Positions 1 through 5,805 of a DNA stretch of 11,316 nt are shown here, piece after piece. The notes below the pieces were generated by a model. That model was not told where the DNA came from, did not search any database, and saw nothing but the letters and a program-made list of their open reading frames with translations. The number at the start of each line of letters is the position of its first letter. Positions within the stretch are counted from its first letter, which is position 1. A program made the position numbers and the translations under genes. Origin of the DNA: Flammeovirgaceae bacterium UBA2371 (GTDB lineage: Bacteria; Bacteroidota; Bacteroidia; Cytophagales; Cyclobacteriaceae); the NCBI GenBank assembly GCA_002345965.1, contig DDTF01000009.1:1-11316 (forward strand), read 5' to 3'.

Positions 1-83
1 GCACAACACGCGCGCCAGTTGCAGCTATGGAATGATTACGGTATTCCAGATGTCCATTTCATAGCCATGGGATTCTTCAGTCG
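1..83 (+). repeat. Imperfect direct repeat, copy 1
   Basis: The first 23 bases (GCACAACACGCGCGCCAGTT plus GCA) recur exactly at 240-262. Bases 24-83 match 271-330 at 53 of 60 positions. Copy 2 carries eight extra bases between these two blocks. The copy sits in a frame open from the window edge to a TGA at 172-174. It encodes the string LWNDYGI-DVHFIA-GFF, which copy 2 also encodes. The element may begin left of the window. I do not recognise its family. Confidence 0.8.
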
Positions 84-239
84 CCTACAACCAAACTCCC
101 ATAGTTATGAGAACTATCCCAGGCTCCTTCTGAATGACGGAAAGGGGGTTAGTCGGTATTTCATAGTAATCTGAAGCGTGCGTATCATAGGAAGGTACAT
201 GAATTCTGCAAGTCACGCATGAACCACCCACCCCCAACC

Positions 240-330
240 GCACAACACGCGCGCCAGTTGCATGGGTGTGGCTATGGAATGACTACGGTATTCTAGATGT
301 CCATTTCATAGCTGCAGGATTCTTCATTCG
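240..330 (+). repeat. Imperfect direct repeat, copy 2
   Basis: This is the second copy of the element at 1-83. It has an 8-base insertion (TGGGTGTG, 263-270) between the exact 23-base block and the diverged 60-base block. Mismatches fall at 283, 294, 313-316 and 327. Several of them are silent in the shared LWNDYGI reading frame (GAT/GAC, GCC/GCT). That hints the sequence once coded for protein, although seven differences are too few to prove it. Confidence 0.8.
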
Positions 331-463
331 ACCCATCTTCAAAACAATCGCAAACTATATCAAGTGGAAGGGTGTGGTGGGTAATTATTACCTGATAAAG
401 TTCATTCCTCAAATGCATCCATTCATGATATCTGTCATTATAAATGGATGGCTTCTAGCGTAA
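266..463 (+). CDS. Doubtful small hydrophobic ORF, unknown function
   Basis: A 65-codon frame opens with GTG and ends in TAA at 461-463. The predicted peptide is rich in aromatic and hydrophobic residues: residues 9-24 and 45-65 are apolar enough to be weak membrane segments. Its first 22 residues lie in the repeat, and copy 1 encodes a similar string. There is no visible ribosome binding site and no family I recognise. It could be a gene remnant, a small membrane protein, or chance in a repeat-derived spacer. The stop codon overlaps a palindrome that precedes the next gene. Confidence 0.2.
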   Translation: MWLWNDYGILDVHFIAAGFFIRPIFKTIANYIKWKGVVGNYYLIKFIPQMHPFMISVIINGWLLA

Positions 464-470
464 TATTACG
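459..470. promoter_or_regulatory. 12-bp perfect palindrome before the thioredoxin-permease operon
   Basis: CGTAATATTACG reads the same on both strands and ends 18 bases before the thioredoxin start codon. It overlaps TACGATTG (467-474), a five-of-six match to the Bacteroidota -7 element TAnnTTTG, so a protein bound here would cover the presumed promoter. ArsR-type repressors bind dyads of this general kind and often control ArsP loci, but no such gene is visible in the window. The operator role is inference. Confidence 0.3.
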
Positions 471-488
471 ATTGATAAATAAAGACCA

Positions 489-725
489 ATGAAACACATA
501 AAAATCCTTGGCACTGGATGCCCAAAGTGCAAACAAACGGAAGCGGTAGTAAAGGGAGTGATCGATCAACTCGGCATTGAAGCTACCGTTGAAAAGATTG
601 AAGACATTGAGAAAATTATGGAGTACAACGTGATGTCAACACCGGCTCTGGTCATTGACGAACAAATTACCATCAAAGGACGTGTGCCTATGTCTGATGA
701 GGTAAAATTATTATTGCAGGCATAA
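489..725 (+). CDS. Mini-thioredoxin / small redox-active disulfide protein
   Basis: This 78-residue cytoplasmic protein belongs to the single-domain thioredoxin/glutaredoxin-like group (TM0996/MTH895 type), whose members are usually 75-80 residues long. The fold is visible as an opening beta strand (residues 3-8), the redox site CPKC (C11 and C14), a following helix, and a cis-proline motif STP (P52) before the strand ALVID. The first ATG puts the active site at the family's usual distance from the N-terminus. There is no signal peptide. The permease gene starts 33 bases downstream. Such small thioredoxins are often encoded beside ArsP/DUF318 permeases and are thought to supply reducing power or handle the thiol-bound substrate. 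No Shine-Dalgarno sequence is visible. Confidence 0.88.
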   Translation: MKHIKILGTGCPKCKQTEAVVKGVIDQLGIEATVEKIEDIEKIMEYNVMSTPALVIDEQITIKGRVPMSDEVKLLLQA

Positions 726-758
726 GTGTGCCTGTCTTTGTTGTAAATCCCATTACTC

Positions 759-1736
759 ATGTTCGACTGGCTTCAACATTTTGCTGACTGGCTCATTTAT
801 TCTGTTTTTAATATTTCAGCACAAAGTCACCTGGGAGAGGCGTTAAACTTCTTCGTCTATGACACCCTGAAAATTCTCATTCTCCTTTTCCTTATCACCT
901 TCCTCATGGGAATTGTCAACTCTTACTTTCCCATCGACCGCATCAAGAACTTTCTGTCACGCAACAAACTTTATGGTGGTGAATACGTTGCAGCATCCAC
1001 CTTTGGGGCGATCACCCCTTTTTGTTCCTGTTCTTCCGTGCCCTTGTTCATAGGTTTTGTCAAAGGGGGCATTCCATTAGGGGTCACTTTTGCTTTTCTG
1101 ATTACTTCTCCATTGGTGAATGAAGTCGCCATCGCCATATTCCTTGGGATGTTTGGTTTGAAGACCACCCTTGTTTATATCATCAGCGGAATATTGTTGG
1201 GGGTGATCAGCGGAGTCATTCTCAGTAAGATGAATCTTGAACCCTTGCTCACCGATTGGGTGCACAATGTGTGGAAGCAAGCCAAAGCCGAACAGGAAGC
1301 CTTTGCCGCTGAAAAGACCTCTTTTGTACAGCGCTTACCCAGTATTTGCAGAGAAGCTTTTGGCATCGTCAAAAGTGTTGTCGTGTACGTACTCATCGGT
1401 ATCGCCATCGGTGCGGCCATGCACGGATATGTACCTGAAGGTTTTTTCGAACAGTACATTGGTAAAGACACATGGTATGCTGTTCCCCTTGCCGTGCTGC
1501 TGGGTGTGCCTATGTATGCCAATGCCGCGGGCATCATTCCACTCATCCAGGTTTTTGTGGCCAAGGGAATTCCCATTGGTACCTCTCTTGCTTTTATGAT
1601 GGCAGTGGTCGGCTTATCCATCCCTGAAGCCACTCTTTTGAAAAAGGTGATGTCCACTAAACTTGTATTGATATTTCTGGCAGTGGTGACAGGCTGTATT
1701 ATGATCTCCGGTTATCTTTTTAATCTTATCCTCTAA
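759..1736 (+). CDS. ArsP/DUF318-family permease
   Basis: This 325-residue inner-membrane protein matches the ArsP_1 (DUF318) permease family in length and pattern. It has about eight hydrophobic segments, near residues 34-55, 78-102, 105-132, 136-155, 202-220, 241-268, 273-290 and 301-323. The family signature TPFCSCSSVPLFIGF lies at 86-100, with C89 and C91. A second half-motif (GVPMYANAAG, then PLIQVF) begins near residue 249, so the protein looks like a duplicated permease unit. A charged loop at 160-200 separates the halves. Characterised ArsP exports trivalent organoarsenicals using cysteine thiols; others in the family have no known substrate. The neighbouring CPKC thioredoxin fits thiol-linked transport. 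The family call is firm, the substrate is not. Confidence 0.88.
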   Translation: MFDWLQHFADWLIYSVFNISAQSHLGEALNFFVYDTLKILILLFLITFLMGIVNSYFPIDRIKNFLSRNKLYGGEYVAASTFGAITPFCSCSSVPLFIGFVKGGIPLGVTFAFLITSPLVNEVAIAIFLGMFGLKTTLVYIISGILLGVISGVILSKMNLEPLLTDWVHNVWKQAKAEQEAFAAEKTSFVQRLPSICREAFGIVKSVVVYVLIGIAIGAAMHGYVPEGFFEQYIGKDTWYAVPLAVLLGVPMYANAAGIIPLIQVFVAKGIPIGTSLAFMMAVVGLSIPEATLLKKVMSTKLVLIFLAVVTGCIMISGYLFNLIL

Positions 1737-1738
1737 TA

Positions 1739-2185
1739 ATGACACAACTTTATCTTCAAACATGGGCTGAGGCCCGTACGCGGTTTACCAATTTGTTAAA
1801 AGACATTAGCGAAGAACAATTGACTAAAGAGCTGATTAACACTAAAAACAGTGCCGGCTTTCTCATTCGTCATATTGGCGATGTGGAATTACTCTTTGCC
1901 AAAAACGTGTTTGGTGCAGTGGAGCTTAAGGTTCGCGCCAAGACAGTAGCAGCGCAACACGATACGGGTGAATGGGTAAACCTGAAGGAGTTATTGGATT
2001 ATCAGCAGGAAGCGTTCGAAACGTTGAAGGCCATCCTCGAAAAGCAAAGTGATGACGCGTGGTTACAACCCATCACGACCAATGAGTTTGGAACCAAAAC
2101 AAAAGCTGAGGCTTTAGGTCGTATCATCTCTCACACGGCCTATCATGCCGGACAGTTGTCTTTAACCTTGAAATATGGAAGTTGA
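1739..2185 (+). CDS. DinB/YfiT-like putative metal-binding protein
   Basis: This 148-residue soluble protein resembles the DinB (DUF1572-type) four-helix superfamily in length and in its three-histidine metal site: H45 in GFLIRHIGDVE, and H132 and H136 in HTAYHAGQLS. Superfamily members include nickel or zinc enzymes that act on low-molecular-weight thiols, such as bacillithiol transferases and mycothiol-dependent isomerases, but most are uncharacterised. The ATG lies only two bases after the permease stop, so the gene is almost certainly co-transcribed with it. That invites a thiol or detoxification role, which is inference. A hairpin with a T-run follows about 45 bases after the stop and would end the operon. 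Confidence 0.85.
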   Translation: MTQLYLQTWAEARTRFTNLLKDISEEQLTKELINTKNSAGFLIRHIGDVELLFAKNVFGAVELKVRAKTVAAQHDTGEWVNLKELLDYQQEAFETLKAILEKQSDDAWLQPITTNEFGTKTKAEALGRIISHTAYHAGQLSLTLKYGS

Positions 2186-2230
2186 GGTCAGAAGTAATGA
2201 CGGTAATCCTTCGCTAATGGGTTGATGAAT

Positions 2231-2264
2231 AAAAAAGATGATCACCATGTGATCACCTTTTTTT
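2231..2264. terminator. Bidirectional rho-independent terminator
   Basis: GATGATCAC (2237-2245) pairs with GTGATCACC (2249-2257) around a three-base loop. The stem is flanked by six A on the left and seven T on the right, so either strand gives a hairpin followed by a U-run. The one imperfect pair is A-C in the plus transcript but a tolerated G-U in the minus transcript, so the hairpin is slightly stronger for the minus-strand operon. It lies between convergent genes, where a shared terminator is expected. Confidence 0.85.
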
Positions 2265-2296
2265 ATTGCGGGTAGGGCTGGTGGCCTGGCGAATTC

Positions 2297-4285
2297 CTAC
2301 TTAAAGTGTTTGACGCCCAGCGAGCTGTACAGGTCTTTTGCATGGTAGAGGTGGCCTCCCTTCATGGTCCATTCTATCTTTCGAATGTCACTGATTTGTT
2401 CCAGTGGATTTCCGTCAATCAAAATCAGGTCTGCCTGTTTGCCCGCTTCAATGGAACCAGTTGATTGGGAAACACCGGTAATTTCTGCGGAAGTAATGGT
2501 TGCCATTTTTAACACATCGGCAGCGGGAATACCTGCCTGCACATACAGCTCAAGTTCTCTGTGGTACAAAAAGCCAGGCAATCCATCAGTTCCTGGAACG
2601 ATGGGTACTCCGTTCTTGTATAAATCATAGACTACTGCCAGCATCTTGTCAAAGCTGGCCTTGTACCTAGTCACCTGATCGCCTTCTTTTGAAAGACCTC
2701 CGGTGTAAAAGCTGCGCTGATCTACGATCGGGAATCGGTTTGCCACCGCCTGGTAAGTAGGACTCAGTTCACCGGTTTGCGCCAGTAGCATATTTTCAAA
2801 AATGGCCACGGTGGGATCCACAAGAATATGCTTTGTTTTTAAAAGCTTCACAAAATCCTGATAGGCTTTCGAGTTGATGTCGAGGTCGGCACCATGTTGC
2901 GCAGGCATCGTAAAGCGCAACGGTGTACGTGTATCTATTGTGTCGGGCAAGAAATTAAGGAACAACATGTTGATGTGTTGAATCTCGTCATAGCCCTGGT
3001 TGATGGCTTGAGTGGCAGTCATGTAGGCGGGGATATGTCCGCTTACCCTCATTCCCAATTGATGTGCCTTGTTGGTTAATGGGCTAACCCATTCGGGTCG
3101 GATGGAGCTGTACAATTTGATTTGTTGATAACCCAAATCTTTATAATCCTGAATCTCTGCTAAACCCTCTTCCAGGTTTTCAACCACATTCCGTTGATTG
3201 GCATACGGTCCTGAGCCATCTATGATGCCACAATAGGCAACGATGCGTGGACCGAGAATTTCATTGTTATTGAATTGCGCTGCCAGGCTTTTCAATTGTT
3301 TGTTGTTGGCCATGTCGCGCACCGAGGTAATTCCTCCTGCGAGGTATAATATCCCTCTGAACTTATCATTGTGGGTATGCATGTCGAACATGCCTGGCAG
3401 GAGGGTTTTTCCCGTCCCGTCAATTAGTTCAGCATTTTTTTCTGGCGCCTTGGTTCCTGCAGGGTGAATGCCTTTGAGGGTTGATCCCTCTACAAATACG
3501 TCCCTGTTGGGAAGCAAAGCTCCGCCAGCGGTAAATACATTCACATTTTGAATAACAACCTTATTGATTTTATGTGTTAGGCTTTTGGCCACTTCGAGAA
3601 GACTTTCATCTTCAATGTCGCCCTGCATTTTTTTCATTTCAAGGCGCATGTCGCTCAAGTCCTTTCTCACGATGTGAAGGTTGCCAGCTATTTTTCCAAC
3701 CATCTGGTCGCCCATCATCCACAAGTAAGTAGGGTCGAGGTCGAGGCCATTGATTACCAGCAGTTCGACAGGGGAGCCGTTTGAAAGTTTGAGCGGGATT
3801 TTTTTTGTTAGTTCGGCTTCCCCTTCAGGATACAGTTTTACTTTCCCTGTTTCGGATTTCAACAACAGTTGAGCCAATATTTCATACACTGCAGGGGATC
3901 CATCATAGCGGAAATACAGTTTATCTCCGTAGAAGTCTCCTTTCGCTGTTCCCATCAGGTTCTTGCTGGTGGCGGTGGCATCGGTGCTTGAAAAACTTTC
4001 ATCAACTGATACCTTCAGGTAGTTCACACCCTTTACCGTTTGAGCGGTGATGAAATGCTGTTTATTCAATGAGATTTCTTCTCTGTACTCCGGGCCACGA
4101 CCTCTGTCTGTGAAGGTGTAGTAAAAGCCAAAGCGATCATCTGCTGTTTTCCACTTTTCGTAAGTGCCCGCCAGGTCTTCTCTAAATACCACATCGTAAA
4201 TGATCTTATCTTCTGTTTTGTTGGATGGAGTGCAGCCAGTTATTGAAACAATTATTATTAGAAAAAAGATTGCTGAATATTTCAC
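2297..4285 (-). CDS. Lipoprotein amidohydrolase with N-terminal extension
   Basis: The 662-residue product has three parts. Residues 1-18 are a lipoprotein signal (hydrophobic run, then ITGC with C18 as the lipidated cysteine). Residues about 30-240 form a beta-rich extension with motifs such as TFTDRGRGPEYREE (57-70). Residues about 243-650 form an amidohydrolase (PF01979-type) metal-dependent hydrolase. The expected metal ligands are present: H303 and H305 (DMHTHND), K390 (IKLYSS, the probable carbamylated lysine), H417 (GHIPA), H437 (IQHINM) and D567 (PGTDG). It should therefore be an active, probably binuclear enzyme resembling imidazolonepropionase or Xaa-Pro-dipeptidase-like members. 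The substrate is unknown. The start is GTG, chosen because it directly precedes the lipoprotein signal. It lies 50 bases after the dipeptidase gene, probably as second gene of one operon. Confidence 0.87.
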   Translation of the reverse strand: MKYSAIFFLIIIVSITGCTPSNKTEDKIIYDVVFREDLAGTYEKWKTADDRFGFYYTFTDRGRGPEYREEISLNKQHFITAQTVKGVNYLKVSVDESFSSTDATATSKNLMGTAKGDFYGDKLYFRYDGSPAVYEILAQLLLKSETGKVKLYPEGEAELTKKIPLKLSNGSPVELLVINGLDLDPTYLWMMGDQMVGKIAGNLHIVRKDLSDMRLEMKKMQGDIEDESLLEVAKSLTHKINKVVIQNVNVFTAGGALLPNRDVFVEGSTLKGIHPAGTKAPEKNAELIDGTGKTLLPGMFDMHTHNDKFRGILYLAGGITSVRDMANNKQLKSLAAQFNNNEILGPRIVAYCGIIDGSGPYANQRNVVENLEEGLAEIQDYKDLGYQQIKLYSSIRPEWVSPLTNKAHQLGMRVSGHIPAYMTATQAINQGYDEIQHINMLFLNFLPDTIDTRTPLRFTMPAQHGADLDINSKAYQDFVKLLKTKHILVDPTVAIFENMLLAQTGELSPTYQAVANRFPIVDQRSFYTGGLSKEGDQVTRYKASFDKMLAVVYDLYKNGVPIVPGTDGLPGFLYHRELELYVQAGIPAADVLKMATITSAEITGVSQSTGSIEAGKQADLILIDGNPLEQISDIRKIEWTMKGGHLYHAKDLYSSLGVKHFK

Positions 4286-4335
4286 GCGTTTATTAAATGA
4301 GCGTAGGGTAGTAACAGAATAAATTAAATGTTATT

Positions 4336-5469
4336 TCAGGATTTTAATGTTTCACGATAGTACCTGAGCCAGTTTTGGCCAAGTATCTTCTCGATATCAC
4401 CTGAGCTGAAACCACTTTTGTTGAGTGCCCTGGCAACGTGGCGGTAGCGATGGGTGGTATCGAGTTCCGGGATCCAGGGTGGCCATTGCACGTTGTAAGT
4501 ATCTTTGAAACGAGTGAGACGAGGTACGTACCAATTGTCACGCGTTGCTCCGCTGGCCTCCAGCCCCTGGATGGCAAAGTCTGCCCCGAGACCAACGTGG
4601 TCAATTCCACCCACTTTTACTGCGTGTGCTATGTGATCTACGTACGTCTCCAGGGTTGTTTCGGTACCCAGATTTGGACCAATCATATAGCCAAGACAAA
4701 TAATACCGATCACGCCACCTTTGTCTGCCATGGCACGAATCTGGTCGTCTGTCTTTGCGCGCGGATGATTTTTATACAATGCCTCGCACATGGAGTGGTT
4801 GATAGACGCTCCGTACTTACTGAATTTTATTCCATCGATGGTGGTTTGTTTACCACAATGTGATACGTCTACGATGATGCCGAGTTCATTCATGCGTTCC
4901 ACCACTTCAATTCCAAAATCAGACAATCCTGCATTGGTTCGTTCGGTGCACCCATCACCCAACAGGTTGCGTTCATTGTAAGTGAGCTGTATCCATCGTG
5001 TGCCTGCCTTGTACAGTTTATCCAGGTTCTCGATGGAGTCCTCTACCATAGTAGCATTCTGAAAACCCAACATGATGGCCGTTTTATTTTCTTTCTTTGC
5101 GCGCACATAATCGTTGGCGCTGGTGGCGAGTAGCAATCGATTGGCGTTTTCCTGAATGCGCTTTTGCCATTCTTCCAGGTTCTTAAGTCCTTTCGCGAGA
5201 TTTCCTGAATCAACGGAAGCATTGAAACCTGTATAGCCCGATTCATCCAATGCCTTCATGGAGTCCTTGTTCCATCCACGGCCGATGATCAGTCCATCAA
5301 TAACGATGGCTTCTTTATAGAGTTGTTCAATGTCCTTTTGTTTTCGCGTTGGCTGTAAGTCATCACTGGGTAGTGGATGGTTTTCGGTGAAAAGACTACT
5401 CAAAGCTTGACCAGGTAAAATTGCTCCAAGTGGCAGCATTTTGACGAAATCCCTTCTTTTGATTGGCAT
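4336..5469 (-). CDS. Peptidase M19 (membrane dipeptidase) homologue with atypical metal site
   Basis: This 377-residue protein begins with a twin-arginine-like signal (KRRDFVK at 4-10, then a hydrophobic stretch), so export of a folded protein is likely. The rest follows renal-type dipeptidases (M19): LGFQNAT (134-140), LTYNERNLLGDGCTER (162-177), DVSHCG (201-206), INHSMCEALYKNHPR (223-237), GGVIGI (251-256) and GLGADF (293-298). Canonical enzymes bind two zincs through His-x-Asp, Glu and two His. H204 and H225 are present, but IDGLII stands where the His-x-Asp motif belongs and Q137 where the Glu belongs. From memory, a divergent M19 subfamily shares the LGFQN form, so this is not simple decay. 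Dipeptidase activity is therefore uncertain. The amidohydrolase follows 50 bases downstream. Confidence 0.85.
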   Translation of the reverse strand: MPIKRRDFVKMLPLGAILPGQALSSLFTENHPLPSDDLQPTRKQKDIEQLYKEAIVIDGLIIGRGWNKDSMKALDESGYTGFNASVDSGNLAKGLKNLEEWQKRIQENANRLLLATSANDYVRAKKENKTAIMLGFQNATMVEDSIENLDKLYKAGTRWIQLTYNERNLLGDGCTERTNAGLSDFGIEVVERMNELGIIVDVSHCGKQTTIDGIKFSKYGASINHSMCEALYKNHPRAKTDDQIRAMADKGGVIGIICLGYMIGPNLGTETTLETYVDHIAHAVKVGGIDHVGLGADFAIQGLEASGATRDNWYVPRLTRFKDTYNVQWPPWIPELDTTHRYRHVARALNKSGFSSGDIEKILGQNWLRYYRETLKS

Positions 5470-5713
5470 GATGGTTGGTTTGTTAGGTGTATTATTCTTC
5501 TGAACTCAACTTACCATCTTTTTAAATATTATGTATTCATAATTCAGATGAAGTGACTAAAAATTAATGCCAGTGGTATATAATGAGTGAACCCATAACG
5601 ACCATGGCTCGGATCGTTGCCTATTGACGCACTTTCTGGTGTGAGAAGGTAAGCAGACATCGCAAGTTGACTACGCACTCATGCGCTATACTCCTCTGCT
5701 GCCAGTTTTCAAG

Positions 5714-5725
5714 ACAAATATTTGT
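5714..5725. promoter_or_regulatory. 12-bp perfect palindrome upstream of the efflux operon
   Basis: ACAAATATTTGT is a perfect dyad centred about 62 bases before the -7-like element at 5778-5785. That position suits an activator or a distant repressor site better than a promoter-overlapping one. It is AT-rich, so chance is possible. No regulator gene accompanies the operon in this window. Confidence 0.2.
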
Positions 5726-5777
5726 TGGCCGACATTCACATGTAACTAAAGTCACCGAGTAGGAAATAACCTTGACC

Positions 5778-5785
5778 TACCTTTG
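5778..5785 (+). promoter_or_regulatory. Bacteroidota-type -7 promoter element for the efflux operon
   Basis: TACCTTTG matches the Bacteroidota -7 consensus TAnnTTTG exactly and ends 20 bases before the start codon of the outer-membrane channel gene. That implies a short leader of roughly 14 bases, which is usual in this phylum. The -33 TTG partner is not clear at the expected distance, so the call rests on the -7 box and its position. Confidence 0.5.
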
Positions 5786-5805
5786 CAGTAAAATAAACAG
5801 CGTGA

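Larger units (their letters stand above)
5470..5805. other. Divergent intergenic region
   Basis: This 336-bp spacer separates the minus-strand hydrolase pair from the plus-strand efflux operon and holds no convincing gene. Near the right end there is a -7-like promoter for the efflux operon and a 12-bp palindrome about 80 bases before its start codon. Promoters for both directions should lie here. I could not identify a good -7 element for the minus strand. No RNA gene or riboswitch is recognisable. Confidence 0.7.

Noticed and set aside
1..174. 3' end of a real gene entering from the left edge
   Set aside because: The frame is open for 57 codons to a TGA, but such a length is not rare by chance, no family is recognisable, and its shared part is in a repeat.
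1..332. Integron cassette array with attC sites
   Set aside because: The two repeats flank about 160 bp as cassettes might, but neither copy has the RYYYAAC and GTTRRRY core sites or a long imperfect hairpin, and no integrase is visible.
380..392. GGTAATTATTACC palindrome
   Set aside because: It lies within the doubtful ORF and far from any clear promoter, and short AT-rich dyads like this are frequent by chance.
1175..1657. A 160-codon open frame on the minus strand
   Set aside because: It lies wholly inside the well-supported permease gene, has no recognisable motif, and its codons mirror the permease frame.
4309..4320. The 12-mer TAGTAACAGAAT also occurs at 8217-8228, just before the RND pump gene
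   Set aside because: A 12-base match of AT-rich spacer without symmetry or a common position relative to starts is most likely chance.
4438..4863. A 141-codon open frame on the plus strand
   Set aside because: It is antisense to the M19 homologue, which has clear family motifs across the same bases.
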